Positions 37,194-46,938 of a stretch of DNA of 64,000 bases are shown here, piece after piece; position 1 is the first letter of the stretch; every line of letters starts with the position of its first letter. The translations under genes and the position numbers were made by a program. Origin of the DNA: Cellulomonas marina (GTDB lineage Bacteria > Actinomycetota > Actinomycetes > Actinomycetales > Cellulomonadaceae); NCBI RefSeq assembly GCF_900111925.1, contig NZ_FOKA01000003.1:241788-305787 (forward strand), read 5' to 3'. The notes beneath the pieces are model-generated. The model worked only from the letters and a program-made list of their open reading frames with translations, did no database searches and had not been told where the DNA came from.

Positions 37194-40100
37194 TCAGCCG
37201 CCGAGGCCGTCGTCCACCTCCTCGTCGATGACGCGACCGCCCAGGAGCTGGGCGACGAGGGGTGCGCCGACGAGGCCCGCCTGCCCGACGTCCGGGTCGT
37301 CGGGGCTCATCTCGTCGAGCTCGGCCGCCCACCGGTCCTCCGGGCGTCCGCGCGTCGCCGCCGCGGCTCCGCCGGTGGGCTGGTCACCGGCGGCGGCGGT
37401 CGTCGGACCACCGGGCGCACGGGTGGCGGCGGACGTCGCGGGCCCCGACGGGGCCGGCGCGCCGGGTCGGGAGACGGGGGGAGGCGTCGTCAGCCGCGTG
37501 ATCGAGGGGGCGGACGAGCGCGCCGCCCGGGGTGCGGGGTCGGCCGTCCGGTCGTCCGCTGCAGGTCTCGGAGGTGCGGCCTGGCGGCGCCACCCCGTGT
37601 CCTCCGGCGGGGGCGGCCCGTCGTCCTCGGGCGGCTCCTCGTCGGCGAAGGGGATGTCGTCGAGGTGCGACCCCGGCTGCGGGTCCCGCGCACCCGGAGC
37701 CGCCGGCCCTGCCGGGGCGGGGCGAGGGGTGCGTCCCGATCCTGCCGCCGTCCGGTCCGACCCCGGCTCGGGGCGGTCGGTCGGTCCGTCCTGTCGCGTG
37801 CGGTCCGCCGGCCCGGCCCCCTCCGGGCGCGAGTCGTCCGCGCTCCCCGCCCTGCGCGGTGCCAACGGCGGGGTCGCAGCGGGGGCGCCCGAGGCCGACC
37901 CGCTCGAGGCCGGAGCGGCCCGGACGGGCGCGGACGGTGCCGTCGGTGTGGAGGCGACCGACGTCCGCGGAGCCGGCGGGGACGAGGTGACCGGCGCGAC
38001 GGTGAAGCCCCAGGACGCCTCGGCCTCCTCGGGCGAGAGGACACCCGGCGCGCGCACGACCGCGGTCGGACCAGGGCGCTCCTGAGCGGGGTCCGGATCC
38101 GGGTCGCCCTCGACGTCACGCCGTCCCGCGTCGTCGCCGCGGGCGTCGGCAGCTGGACCGGCGGCGGCCTCCTCCGAGTGTGGGTCCTCGTCCGGGTGGG
38201 GGTCCTCGTCCGGGGCGTCCTCGGGCTCGCCGCCGGTGCGGGACGCGTCCTGCCGACCGCGCGGCATGGGCGGCGTCGACGCCGCGGTCATCGCGGGCGG
38301 CGTCGACGCGGGGCTCGTCGCGGGCGGCGGCGTCGCCGGCGCGGCGGTCGCGCCGAGCGGTGCGGCACCGTGAGCCGGCGGCATCGCACCGGACCTCGCG
38401 GTCGTGGCTGCCGCCGCGGGCGGCGCTGTCGACGGACGTGCCGCTGCCGGCCCCGCACCGGCTGCGCCACCGGCCGCCCCGTCGACGCGGACGTCGAAGC
38501 CGAGCGTCTCCCGCACCGCACGTGCGACGACGTCCGCGTGCCCGCCGACGCGCAGGGTGTCCGCGAGGGCGGCGGTCGGGAACGACAGGCGCAGCGTCGT
38601 CGCGTCGAGGTCCTGGACCTGCGCGTTCTGGCTCACGAGGATCCAGGTGGCCCGGCGCAGGCCGCGCATCGTCTCGAGCACCTCCGGCCACCGCCGGCGC
38701 AGCATCTCCGTGTCCTGCCCGACCGGCCCGCTCACCGCCGCCGCGGGGTCGGCGACGACGGGCTCGACGACCTCGGCACCGGCGGCAGAGGCGTCGTCGA
38801 CGGGCCGGTCGGCGGCCCGGTCGTCGGTCCGGTCGTCGGCCCTGTCAGCGTCTCCGGCACGAGCCGATGCCCGCTCGGGCTCCTCGCTCGTGGTCGGCCC
38901 GCTCGTCCTCGGCGCGGTCGTCGTCGGCTCGCTCGTCCTCGGCGCGCTCGTCGCCGCCTCGCTCGTCGCCGGCTCGGGCGTCGCCGGCTCGGGCGTCGCC
39001 GGCTCGGGTGTCGCCGGCTTGAGCGTCGCCGGTACCGAGGTCCTCCCGGGGACGACCGGCACGGGCAGCGGGCGTAGCGACGGCGCCGCCGCCGGGCGGG
39101 TGGCCGGTGCGGGCGAGGCCTCCTCCGGCACGCGCACGCGTCCCAGCGGCACCGCACCGGCGGCACCCGAGGGCGCAGCGGTGGCGGTCGGGTCCGCCGG
39201 CACGCGCGCGCCGGGTCGGGCGGGGGTCGACCCCTCGTCGGGCCAGGGCGCCGGGTCCGTCGCGGCGCGCACGCGCTCGAGGCGGTCGAGCCGCGCACCC
39301 AGGCCGACGTGCGTGTCGTCGGCGGCGGGCAGCAGGAGCCGGGCCATGAGCAGCTCGAGGTGCAGGCGCGGCGAGGTCGCCCCGACCATCTCTGTCAGCG
39401 CGGCGTTGGCCAGGTCCGCGGACCGCGACAGCTCCGACATGCCCAGGTGCTGCGCCTGCGCCCGCATGCGCGCGAGCTGGTCCGCCGGCAGGTCACCGAG
39501 GGCGGCGGCGGCCGCGTCCCCCGACGCCGCGATGACGATGAGGTCCCGCAGCCGCTCCAGCACGTCCTCGACGAAGCGCCGCGGCTCGTGCCCGGTCGCG
39601 ATGACGCGCTCGACCACGCGGAAGGCCGCCCCGCCGTCGCGCGCGGCCACGGCGTCGACGAGGTCGTCGAGCAGGGAGGCGTGCGTGTAGCCCAGGAGCG
39701 AGACCGCCCCCTCGTACTGCAGCCCGCGCTCGTCGGACCCCGCGATGAGCTGGTCGAGCACGGACAGCGTGTCCCGGACGGACCCTCCGCCGGCGCGCAC
39801 GACGAGCGGCAGCACGCCCGGACCGACCGTCACACCCTCCTGCCCGCACACGGTCTCGAGGAACGGCACGAGCACGTCCGGCGGGACGAGACGGAAGGGG
39901 TAGTGGTGGGTCCGCGAGCGGATGGTCCCGATGACCTTGTCCGGCTCCGTGGTGGCGAAGATGAAGCGGACGTGGGGCGGCGGCTCCTCGACGATCTTCA
40001 GCAGCGCGTTGAAGCCCTGCGGCGAGACCATGTGCGCCTCGTCGAGGATGAAGACCTTGAACCGGTCCCGGGCGGGCGCGAACGTCGCGCGCTCGCGCAG

Positions 40101-40433
40101 CTCCCGCGCGTCGTCGACGCCGCCGTGGCTGGCCGCGTCGATCTCCACCACGTCGAGGCTGCCGGGGCCGCCGCGGGCCAGCTCGACGCAGGACTCGCAG
40201 ACGCCGCAGGGGGTGTCCGTCGGGTGCTCGGCGGTGTTGCGCGCGCAGTTGAGGATGCGCGCGAGGATGCGCGCCGACGACGTCTTGCCGCACCCGCGCG
40301 GGCCGGAGAACAGGTACGCGTGGTTGACCTGGCCGGTGCGCAGCGCCTGCCGCAGCGGGGCCGTCACGTGGTCCTGCCCGATGACCTCCGCGAAGGTCTC
40401 GGGGCGGTACCGCCGGTACAGGGCTGTCGTCAC
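37194..40433 (-). CDS. dnaX: DNA polymerase III subunit gamma/tau with long low-complexity tail
   Basis: Clamp-loader ATPase, 1079 residues. The AAA module has Walker A '[15 protein letters not shown]' (~43-57), the zinc Cys C63, C76, C79 and C82, and Walker B '[11 protein letters not shown]'. Domains III and a tau-specific region ('[26 protein letters not shown]') are recognisable. Between and after them are ~500 residues rich in Pro, Ala, Thr and Asp, including back-to-back 'TPEPA' and 'TSEP' units (DNA about 38880-39030). The size is well above a typical ~650-residue DnaX. No slippery frameshift heptamer was noticed. Confidence 0.95.
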   Translation of the reverse strand: MTTALYRRYRPETFAEVIGQDHVTAPLRQALRTGQVNHAYLFSGPRGCGKTSSARILARILNCARNTAEHPTDTPCGVCESCVELARGGPGSLDVVEIDAASHGGVDDARELRERATFAPARDRFKVFILDEAHMVSPQGFNALLKIVEEPPPHVRFIFATTEPDKVIGTIRSRTHHYPFRLVPPDVLVPFLETVCGQEGVTVGPGVLPLVVRAGGGSVRDTLSVLDQLIAGSDERGLQYEGAVSLLGYTHASLLDDLVDAVAARDGGAAFRVVERVIATGHEPRRFVEDVLERLRDLIVIAASGDAAAAALGDLPADQLARMRAQAQHLGMSELSRSADLANAALTEMVGATSPRLHLELLMARLLLPAADDTHVGLGARLDRLERVRAATDPAPWPDEGSTPARPGARVPADPTATAAPSGAAGAVPLGRVRVPEEASPAPATRPAAAPSLRPLPVPVVPGRTSVPATLKPATPEPATPEPATPEPATSEAATSAPRTSEPTTTAPRTSGPTTSEEPERASARAGDADRADDRTDDRAADRPVDDASAAGAEVVEPVVADPAAAVSGPVGQDTEMLRRRWPEVLETMRGLRRATWILVSQNAQVQDLDATTLRLSFPTAALADTLRVGGHADVVARAVRETLGFDVRVDGAAGGAAGAGPAAARPSTAPPAAAATTARSGAMPPAHGAAPLGATAAPATPPPATSPASTPPAMTAASTPPMPRGRQDASRTGGEPEDAPDEDPHPDEDPHSEEAAAGPAADARGDDAGRRDVEGDPDPDPAQERPGPTAVVRAPGVLSPEEAEASWGFTVAPVTSSPPAPRTSVASTPTAPSAPVRAAPASSGSASGAPAATPPLAPRRAGSADDSRPEGAGPADRTRQDGPTDRPEPGSDRTAAGSGRTPRPAPAGPAAPGARDPQPGSHLDDIPFADEEPPEDDGPPPPEDTGWRRQAAPPRPAADDRTADPAPRAARSSAPSITRLTTPPPVSRPGAPAPSGPATSAATRAPGGPTTAAAGDQPTGGAAAATRGRPEDRWAAELDEMSPDDPDVGQAGLVGAPLVAQLLGGRVIDEEVDDGLGG

Positions 40434-40535
40434 GCCCGCACCCTACGTGCCGCCCCTGACATCCGGCAGGGGCCCTCCGCCCCCTGTGCAGGGCGTGCTC
40501 GGCGCGACGGCCCGCGTCACCCCCGGACGTGCGAG

Positions 40536-40623
40536 GACCCCCCGCACACCCGCCAGAGCCCACCTGCCCTTGCTGCCTTCCGGCCCTGGGGGGGTTCAGC
40601 GGGATGACGCCGCACGAGGGGTC
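40536..40623 (-). ncRNA. ffs: Small SRP RNA (4.5S-type)
   Basis: On the minus strand the apical loop region reads CAGGGCCGGAAGGCAGCAAG, the conserved Ffh-binding GGAAGGCAGCA motif. It is flanked by long complementary arms (GACCCCTCGTGC near 40612-40623 pairing with 40536-40547). Position just upstream of dnaX is usual in actinobacteria. Ends are set by the helix and may extend a few bases. Confidence 0.93.
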
Positions 40624-40665
40624 GGCACGAGGATAGCCCAGCCCCGGACGCGGCGGGCACCCTCG

Positions 40666-40863
40666 CTACCGTCCGCCGCGCTCCCGCAGCCGTCGCTCCT
40701 TGTCGGCCATGCGCCGCCGGAGCTGGTCGACGGCCGCGAACAGCGCCCCGAACACCAGCGCGACCGGCACGTCCTGCCACGCGACCACCCCCGACAGCAC
40801 CCGCAGGGCGACGAGGAACACCACCGCGACGACCGCGGCCAGCAGGAGGGGTCGGACCGGCAC
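40666..40863 (-). CDS. Small two-helix membrane protein
   Basis: A 65-residue protein with two hydrophobic stretches ('LLLAAVVAVVFLVALRVLSGVV' in part, and 'VALVFGALFAAV') and a strongly basic C-terminus 'RRRMADKERRLRERGGR'. It lies upstream of the SRP RNA on the same strand. Hydropathy and charge support a real protein. Function unknown. Confidence 0.6.
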   Translation of the reverse strand: MPVRPLLLAAVVAVVFLVALRVLSGVVAWQDVPVALVFGALFAAVDQLRRRMADKERRLRERGGR

Positions 40864-40996
40864 GCGCCCACCCTCTCACCTCGTCGGTCCACGCAGCCCG
40901 GTCCGGGCGTCGTCCCAGCGACCGCACAGCGACGCGCACGAGGTTCGGCTCGTCGCCCTCCGTCCGGGGGCCTCCCGTCCTCCTCGAGGAGCGCCG

Positions 40997-42465
40997 ATGA
41001 CCGCGCCGACCCTGCCCGCCGCGCCCGGCTCGTCCGCGCCACCACCCGCCCCGCCCCCTGCGCCGACCCCTGTGCCGGCCCCCAGCCCCCACGTCGCCCG
41101 CCTCCTGCCGCCGGTCCGCCGGGCCTGGTGGCGCGATGCCGTCGCCGGCACGGTCGGCGCGCACGGGCTCGTCGTGACCGCGCTGTGGGCGACCGCGGGC
41201 GGCCCGGCGGCGCTGCTCGGTGGGACGGCGGCGGCGCTGGGCTCGGTCGGCCGGCTCGCGGGGCTGTGGTCCTCCGCGCTCCTGCTCCTGCAGGTGCTCG
41301 GCATGGCCCGCATCCCGTGGGCGGAGCGCGCCGTCGGCCAGGACCGGCTGGTGCGCTGGCACCGCTGGGCGGGGTTCACGTCCTTCTGGCTGCTGGGCGT
41401 GCACCTCGCCACGCTGCTCGTGTCCTACGCGATGGCGGAGGGGAAGGGGCTCGTCGCCGAGGCGGTGAGCATGGTCCTCACCCTGCCCGGCATGCTGCTG
41501 GCCACCGCGGGCACGGCGCTGCTCGTCCTCGTCGTCGTCACCTCCGTCCGGGCGGCGCGGCGCCGGCTGCGCTACGAGTCCTGGCACCTGCTGCACCTGT
41601 ACGCCTACCTCGGCGCGGGCCTGGCGGTGCCGCACCAGCTCTGGACCGGCACGAGCTTCGTCGGCCGGCCCTGGGCGGCCGCCTACTGGTGGGGGCTGTG
41701 GGGCGCGGCGGCGGTGGCCGTGCTCGTGTGGCGGGTCGCGGTCCCGCTGGTCGTCTCCCGTCGGCACGACTTCCGCGTCGCATCCGCGGTCCCGGACGGG
41801 CACGGCCTGCTCACGGTCACGGTGACGGGCCGCGACCTGGCCCGGCTGCGCGCCGAGGCCGGCCAGTTCTTCGTCTGGCGGTTCCGCACCGGCGCCGGCT
41901 GGACGCGCGGGCACCCCCTCAGCCTGTCCGGTCAGCCCACCACCGCCGGCCTGCGCGTCACCGTGGACCTGCGGGGCGACGACGGCGCCCGCCTGGCGAC
42001 GCTGCGCCCCGGCACGCCCGTCCTGGTCGAGGGCCCGTACGGCCGGACGACGACCAGCACCCGCACCCGCCGGCGCATCGCGGCGTTGCGGCCGGCGCCG
42101 GGGCGGCCCCGCTCGTCGGGCTGCTGCAGGACAACGCCTACGAGCCCGGCGCGGACACGCTGGTCCTGCGGTCGCGGAGCCCCGAGCACGTCCCCCTGCG
42201 CGCCGACACCCGCTGGCTCGTGGACCACACGGGCCTGCGCCTGGTCGAGCTGCCCGGCCCGCGGTCACGCACCGGCACGTCGTGGCTGCCCGCGGAGCTC
42301 GGGCACGTGCCCGGGCCCGAGGCCGTCCGACGGCTCGTCCCGGACCTGCCCGCCCACGACGTCTTCGTCTGCGGCCCGCCCGCGTGGAGCCGCGCCGTCG
42401 TCGCCGACGTCCTGGCCGCCGGCGCCGACCCGTCCACCGTCCACGTCGAGAGCTACAGCTGGTAG
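40997..42465 (+). pseudogene. Ferric-reductase-like transmembrane flavoprotein, frameshifted
   Basis: N-terminal part (40997 to ~42088): a Pro-rich leader, six helices with heme-type His ('VRWHRWAGFTSFWLLGVHL', 'WHLLHLYAYLGAGLAVPHQ') and an FAD domain ('GQFFVWRF', 'HPLSLSGQP', 'VLVEGPYGR'). After 'RRRIAAL' the frame must shift to continue as 'AAGAGAAPLVGLLQDNAYEP' through the NAD-binding end 'HDVFVCGPPAWSR' to 'VHVESYSW'. Adding one G between 42088 and 42089 restores a full ferredoxin-reductase-like protein, so a single-base deletion is inferred. Without it the FAD domain is fused to nonsense. The gene leads a three-gene cluster with FMN-binding and ApbE genes. Confidence 0.85.
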
Positions 42466-42471
42466 GTCACC

Positions 42472-43059
42472 GTGCGTCGCATCCTCCTCTCCCTGTCTGC
42501 CACGGCCGCCGGCCTGGTCCTCCTCTTCTCCTACCCGACGAGCACGAACGGGGTCGTCGGCGTCACGTCCAGCGGCACGACGACCGCCTCCGGCGGGACG
42601 ACGAGCGCCGCCTCGGGCTCCACGTCGGGCACGACGACCTCGCCGTCCACGCTCCCGACGACGGAGCCGGCCACCGGGTCGTCGGACACGTCGTCGGACA
42701 CGTCGACCGGCACGTCGTCGGGCTCCTCGTCGGACGCCTCGACCGGCACGTCCTCGGGCTCCTCGTCGGGCTCCTCCGCCGCCGTGTCCGGCACCTACAC
42801 CTCGTCGGCCTCCATGCGGTAGGGCACCGTGACCGTCACGCTCACCGTCAGCGACGGGACGATCACCGACGCGACGGGCTCGCAGAGCTCGCGCGACGGG
42901 CACTCCCAGCAGATCGCCGCGCAGGCGCTGCCGGTCCTGGCCTCCGAGGCCGTGTCGGCGCAGAGCGCGTCCATCGCGCTCGTCTCGCACGCCACCTACA
43001 CCTCGCAGGCGTACGAGCAGGCGCTGCAGGCGGCCATCGACCAGGCGTTCTCGGCATGA
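42472..43059 (+). pseudogene. FMN-binding domain protein interrupted by an amber codon
   Basis: In one frame: a signal/anchor 'MRRILLSLSATAAGLVLLF', a Ser/Thr/Gly-rich linker of ~70 residues, then 'VSGTYTSSASMR', a TAG stop (42820-42822), and the continuation 'GTVTVTLTVSDGTITDATG' to 'QALQAAIDQAFSA'. Family members read through here with Tyr (..YG.V.V..TV..G.I), so TAC to TAG is inferred. The flavinylation motif [S/T]GAT, where ApbE attaches FMN to Thr, reads SHAT (42985-42996). Both changes argue that the gene has lost function. Confidence 0.85.
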
Positions 43060-43874
43060 GCACCGGTGCCGGCACGGCCGCGCCCCCGCTGACGGACGAC
43101 GAGGCCGTCGCCGCGGCGGCGACCCTGCCGCGGCGGGCCTGGGTCGAGCACCACATGGCCATGCCGTGGAGCGTCCACGTCCGCGGCGACGCGGCCGACG
43201 CCCCCGCCACCGCCGACGCCGTCGCCACCGCCCTCGCCGGCGTCGCGGCGGCCGACGCCGAGCTCAGCCCCTTCCGCACCGACTCGGCGCTGAGCCGCCT
43301 GCGCCGCGGCGAGCTGCACCTGCCCGACGCGCCCGCCGGCCTGCGCGAGGTCTGGGACCTGTGCCTGCTGGCCCGCGAGCGCACGGACGGCGTCGTCGAC
43401 GCCTGGGCCTGGCGCGACGGCTTCGACCCGACCGGCCTGACGAAGGGCTGGGCGCTCGACCGCGCGCTCGTCGCCCTCGCCGACGTCCCCGGCGACGTGG
43501 CGGTCGTCGCCGGCGGTGACCTGGCGGTCCGCTCGACGAGCGGGCTGCCCTGGCGCGTCGGCGTCGAGGACCCGGCGGACCGCCGCCGCGTGCTCGCGTG
43601 GGTGGACGTCCGCGACGGCGGGGTCGCCACGTCGGGGACGGCTGCCCGCGGCGCGCACGTCGTCGACCCGCGCACCGGCACGCCGGCCGCGCCGACATGG
43701 TCCTTTGCGACCGTCGTCGCCGGCTCGGCGCTCTGGGCGGACGTGTGGGCCACCGCGGCCCTCGTCCTCGCCGACGACGCCCCGGCCGCGCTCGCGCGCG
43801 TGGCGGGGACGTCCGGCGTGTTCGTCGGCGCCGGCGGCCGGGTCCACCGCTGGGCGGCGCTCGTCGCCGGCTGA
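43056..43874 (+). CDS. apbE: FAD:protein FMN transferase (ApbE)
   Basis: A 272-residue flavin transferase that covalently links FMN to Thr of FMN-binding domains outside the membrane or in membrane complexes. Intact motifs: 'DPTGLTKGWALDRALVAL', 'VVAGGDLAVRS', 'GGVATSGTAARGAHVVDPRTG'. The ATG overlaps the stop of the FMN-binding gene (ATGA), so it was its coupled partner. No lesion is visible. With both upstream genes broken it may lack a local substrate. Confidence 0.93.
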   Translation: MSTGAGTAAPPLTDDEAVAAAATLPRRAWVEHHMAMPWSVHVRGDAADAPATADAVATALAGVAAADAELSPFRTDSALSRLRRGELHLPDAPAGLREVWDLCLLARERTDGVVDAWAWRDGFDPTGLTKGWALDRALVALADVPGDVAVVAGGDLAVRSTSGLPWRVGVEDPADRRRVLAWVDVRDGGVATSGTAARGAHVVDPRTGTPAAPTWSFATVVAGSALWADVWATAALVLADDAPAALARVAGTSGVFVGAGGRVHRWAALVAG

Positions 43875-43900
43875 CCCCGCCGACCGGACCCGCGAGCGAC

Positions 43901-45406
43901 CTACTTCTGGCTGTCGCCCGAGAAGTGGAAGGACGCGGTCGGTGCGGGCGCGGTCCGCTGCGGCCACCGCTCGGTGACGACCTTGCCGCGCGTGTAGAAC
44001 CGCACGCCCTCGGGCCCGTACACGTGCGACTCACCGAACAGCGAGTCCTTCCACCCGCCGAAGGAGTGCCAGGCCACCGGCACGGGGATGGGCACGTTGA
44101 CGCCGACCATGCCGACCCGCACCCGGCGGCGGAACGTGCGGGCCGCCTCGCCCGACGCCGTGAAGACGGCCGTCCCGTTGCCGTAGGGGTTGGCGTTCAC
44201 GACGTCGATCGCCTCGTCGAGGCCGGCGACGCGGACGACGTCGAGCACGGGCCCGAAGACCTCCTGCTGGTACACGTCGTGCTCGGGCCGGACGTGGTCG
44301 ACGACCGTGGGCCCGACGAAGAAGCCGCCCTCGTACCCGTCCACGACGAGCCCGCGCCCGTCGACGACCAGCGTCGCCCCCTGCTCCTCCGCCGAGGTGA
44401 TGAGCCCCTCGATGCGCTCCTTGGCCGCCGCCGTGATGACGGGACCCATGTCGGCGCCGGGCTGGTCGCCCGCGGTGACGCGGACGGCCCGGGCCTTCGC
44501 CGCCAGCCGCTCGACGAGGGCGTCGGCCACCGACTCCTCGACGACCGCGACGGACAGCGCCATGCAGCGCTCGCCCGCGGCGCCGAACGCGGCGGCCGTC
44601 AGCTGGTCCGCGGCGTCGTCGAGGTCCGCGTCCGCCAGGACCACGCCGTGGTTCTTGGCGCCGCCCAGCGCCTGCACGCGCTTGCCCTGGGCGGACGCCG
44701 TCGCGTGGATGTACCGGGCGACGGGCGTCGACCCGACGAACGAGACGGCCGCGACGTCCGGGTGGTGCAGCAGCGCGTCGACCACGACCTTGTCGCCCTG
44801 CACGACGGTGAAGACGCCGGCCGGCAGCCCCGCCTGCGCCCAGAGGTCCGCGAGGAGCAGGGACGCCGAGGGGTCGCGCTCGGACGGCTTGAGGACGAAG
44901 GCGTTGCCCGTGGCGATGGCGACCGGGCTCATCCACAGCGGCACCATGACGGGGAAGTTGAAGGGCGTGATACCGGCGACGACGCCGAGGGGCTCGCGCG
45001 TGGAGAACACGTCGATGCCCGTCGCGGCCTGCTCCGAGTGCTCCCCCTTGAGCAGCTGCGGGATGCCGGCCGCGAACTCGACCACCTCGAGGCCGCGCGC
45101 GATCTCGCCCCTCGCGTCCGGCACGGTCTTGCCGTGCTCGCGCGAGACGAGGGCCGCCAGCTCGTCCGTCGACGCCACGAGCAGCTCGCGGAACCGGAAC
45201 AGCACGGACGCCCGCTTGCCGAGGGGCACCTGCGCCCACGCCTCGGCCGCCACCACGGCGCTCGCCACCGCCCGGTCGACGTCCTCCGCCGTGCCGAGCC
45301 CGAGCTCGGCGACGACCTGCCCCGTCGACGGGTCGTGGACCGGCTGCGTCGCGTCCCCGGAGCCACGCACGGGCCCCCCGTCGATCCAGTGGGTGACGAG
45401 GGACAT
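43901..45406 (-). CDS. mmsA: Methylmalonate-semialdehyde dehydrogenase (CoA-acylating)
   Basis: A 501-residue aldehyde dehydrogenase that converts (methyl)malonate semialdehyde to propionyl- or acetyl-CoA in valine, inositol or beta-alanine breakdown. Family landmarks are 'ITPFNFPVMVPLWMSPVAIA', 'VSFVGSTPVARYIH', the catalytic Cys in 'FGAAGERCMALSVAV', and 'VFGPVLDVVRV'. The MmsA-specific 'GGAKNHGVVLADADLD' is present. Starts at ATG 45406 after GGAGCC. Its 3' end converges with apbE. Confidence 0.93.
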   Translation of the reverse strand: MSLVTHWIDGGPVRGSGDATQPVHDPSTGQVVAELGLGTAEDVDRAVASAVVAAEAWAQVPLGKRASVLFRFRELLVASTDELAALVSREHGKTVPDARGEIARGLEVVEFAAGIPQLLKGEHSEQAATGIDVFSTREPLGVVAGITPFNFPVMVPLWMSPVAIATGNAFVLKPSERDPSASLLLADLWAQAGLPAGVFTVVQGDKVVVDALLHHPDVAAVSFVGSTPVARYIHATASAQGKRVQALGGAKNHGVVLADADLDDAADQLTAAAFGAAGERCMALSVAVVEESVADALVERLAAKARAVRVTAGDQPGADMGPVITAAAKERIEGLITSAEEQGATLVVDGRGLVVDGYEGGFFVGPTVVDHVRPEHDVYQQEVFGPVLDVVRVAGLDEAIDVVNANPYGNGTAVFTASGEAARTFRRRVRVGMVGVNVPIPVPVAWHSFGGWKDSLFGESHVYGPEGVRFYTRGKVVTERWPQRTAPAPTASFHFSGDSQK

Positions 45407-45468
45407 GCGGGGCTCCTCCTGCCGACGACGGGTGGCCAGACGGTAGCGCCTGCGACCGGCACACCGGC

Positions 45469-46089
45469 TCAGGTCGCGCGGCCGCCGAGGGCTCCGGCGA
45501 CGACCGCGCGCCAGACGGCCAGGCCCGCCGCGGCGGTGCCGGCGGCCGCGGCGGCGTCTCCCGCCACGAGCATCCCGTCGCGCACGACGAGCAGCCGCCG
45601 TGCGACGTCGTCGGCGTCGCCGGCCCCCGCCCGGCCCAGCAGGTCCGCCACGGCAGCCGTCCACCCGTCGCGGTGCCGGGTGACGACCGCCCGTGCGGGG
45701 TGGACCTCGTCGGGCAGCTCCGAGGCGGCGTGCACGAAGGCGCACCCGCGGTAGCCGGGCGCGCAGGGCTGGTCGGCGAGGGCCCGGCCGAGCGCGTCGA
45801 GCGCCTCGACCGGGTCGGGGTGCTCCGCGAGCAGGGCCGCCGTGGCCTCCTGCTCGCGGGCCAGCCAGCTCTCCAGGTAGGCCGCGACGAGCGCGTCCTT
45901 CGTCGGGAAGTGCCGGTAGAAGGTCACCTTGCTGACGCCGGCCGCGGCGATGACCCGGTCGGCGCTGACGGCGCGCAGCCCGTGCGCGTACAGCAGCGGC
46001 GTGGCCGCGTCCAGGATCCTCCGCGCGACCGACGACGGGGCCCGACCGGGCGGCGCCTCGGTCACGTCGGTGGTCACACCGCCCAGCAT
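45469..46089 (-). CDS. TetR-family repressor, divergent from ohr
   Basis: A 206-residue TetR regulator. HTH: 'ADRVIAAAGVSKVTFYRHF'; the C-terminal domain includes 'GYRGCAFVHAASELPDEVHP', with a Cys that could be redox sensitive. The start at ATG 46089 or GTG 46077 cannot be settled. It diverges from the Ohr gene around a near-perfect 18-bp palindrome, so it most likely represses itself and ohr. Ohr is usually controlled by the MarR-type OhrR. Confidence 0.85.
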   Translation of the reverse strand: MLGGVTTDVTEAPPGRAPSSVARRILDAATPLLYAHGLRAVSADRVIAAAGVSKVTFYRHFPTKDALVAAYLESWLAREQEATAALLAEHPDPVEALDALGRALADQPCAPGYRGCAFVHAASELPDEVHPARAVVTRHRDGWTAAVADLLGRAGAGDADDVARRLLVVRDGMLVAGDAAAAAGTAAAGLAVWRAVVAGALGGRAT

Positions 46090-46122
46090 GGCACCCGGCG
46101 CCCCGACTTGTGGTGAGATGGC

Positions 46123-46140
46123 AGACGTACTAGTTCGTCT
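46123..46140. promoter_or_regulatory. Probable operator between tetR and ohr
   Basis: AGACGTACTAGTTCGTCT is palindromic except for one symmetric position pair, has the ACTAGT centre common in TetR-type sites, and is unusually AT rich for this genome. It sits 34 bases from the tetR start and 41 bases before the ohr ATG. Confidence 0.7.
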
Positions 46141-46180
46141 ACCTGCGTGGTGCCGCGGCGCCACCGATGAGGAGCACTGC

Positions 46181-46609
46181 ATGGCCGGCATCTACACCGC
46201 CGTCGCGACGTCCACCGGCGAGGGCCGCCGCGGCGGTCGCGCCACGAGCGACGACGGCGCCCTCGACGTCACCCTCGCCGTGCCCGCCGCGATGGGCGGC
46301 GCCGGCGGCGGCACCAACCCGGAGCAGCTCTTCGCCGCCGGCTGGGCCGCCTGCTTCCACTCCGCCCTCAAGGGCGTCGCCGCGGAGCGCCGGATCACCG
46401 TCAGCGACTCCGCGGTCGTCGCCGAGGTGACGCTGCAGCGCGCGGAGGGCGCGGCGGGGTACGGGCTCGGTGCCGCCCTGCACGTGGAGATCGGCGGGGT
46501 CGACCAGGCGACGGCCGAGTCCCTCGTCGAGCAGGCGCACCAGGTCTGCCCGTACTCGAACGCCACGCGCGGCAACGTCGAGGTGGCGCTGGACGTCACC
46601 GTCGCCTGA
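46181..46609 (+). CDS. ohr: Organic hydroperoxide resistance protein Ohr
   Basis: Thiol peroxidase of the OsmC/Ohr fold that reduces organic hydroperoxides using lipoylated partners. At 142 residues it is full length. The peroxidatic Cys58 is in 'AAGWAACFHSALKG' and the resolving Cys123 in 'HQVCPYSNATRGN', both Ohr-type contexts. A GAGGAGC ribosome site precedes the ATG. Controlled presumably by the divergent TetR protein. Confidence 0.95.
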   Translation: MAGIYTAVATSTGEGRRGGRATSDDGALDVTLAVPAAMGGAGGGTNPEQLFAAGWAACFHSALKGVAAERRITVSDSAVVAEVTLQRAEGAAGYGLGAALHVEIGGVDQATAESLVEQAHQVCPYSNATRGNVEVALDVTVA

Positions 46610-46687
46610 CCGGTGTGTGCGGCGGCCGCCCGCACCTCGGCTAGACTCCTTCCCGCGGTACGCCCGGCGACGGGTGTGCAGCGGCCT

Positions 46688-46772
46688 GGAGGATTCGCCT
46701 AGTGGCCTATGGCGCACGCTTGGAAAGCGTGTTGGTGTAACAGCCTCGGGGGTTCGAATCCCCCATCCTCCG
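46688..46772 (+). tRNA. tRNA-Ser (anticodon GGA)
   Basis: An 85-nt class II tRNA: acceptor GGAGGAT/ATCCTCC, anticodon loop TTGGAAA with GGA at 46722-46724, long variable arm, T-loop TTCGAAT with GGGGG/CCCCC stem, discriminator G. CCA is not encoded. Confidence 0.97.
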
Positions 46773-46778
46773 CCGCCA

Positions 46779-46813
46779 GAGCCCGCCCCCGCAGCGATGC
46801 GGGCGGCGGGCTC
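46779..46813 (+). terminator. Terminator after tRNA-Ser
   Basis: Long GC-rich hairpin GAGCCCGCC..CCGCA / TGCGG..GGCGGGCTC with a GCGA tetraloop and one bulge, seven bases after the tRNA. Confidence 0.75.
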
Positions 46814-46938
46814 GCGTGCGTCCGGACCCTGTGTCCTCCACGTGACCTGCACAGACGCCTCCGATCCTCCCCACAGCTGCACAGGACCTGTCCGCACACC
46901 ACGCCCGGGGCCGCGCCCGTCGTCCTAGCGTCCCGGGC

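Noticed and set aside
42820..42822. Amber codon read as pyrrolysine or programmed readthrough
   Set aside because: No supporting signal is visible and the flavinylation motif is also altered; a nonsense mutation is simpler.
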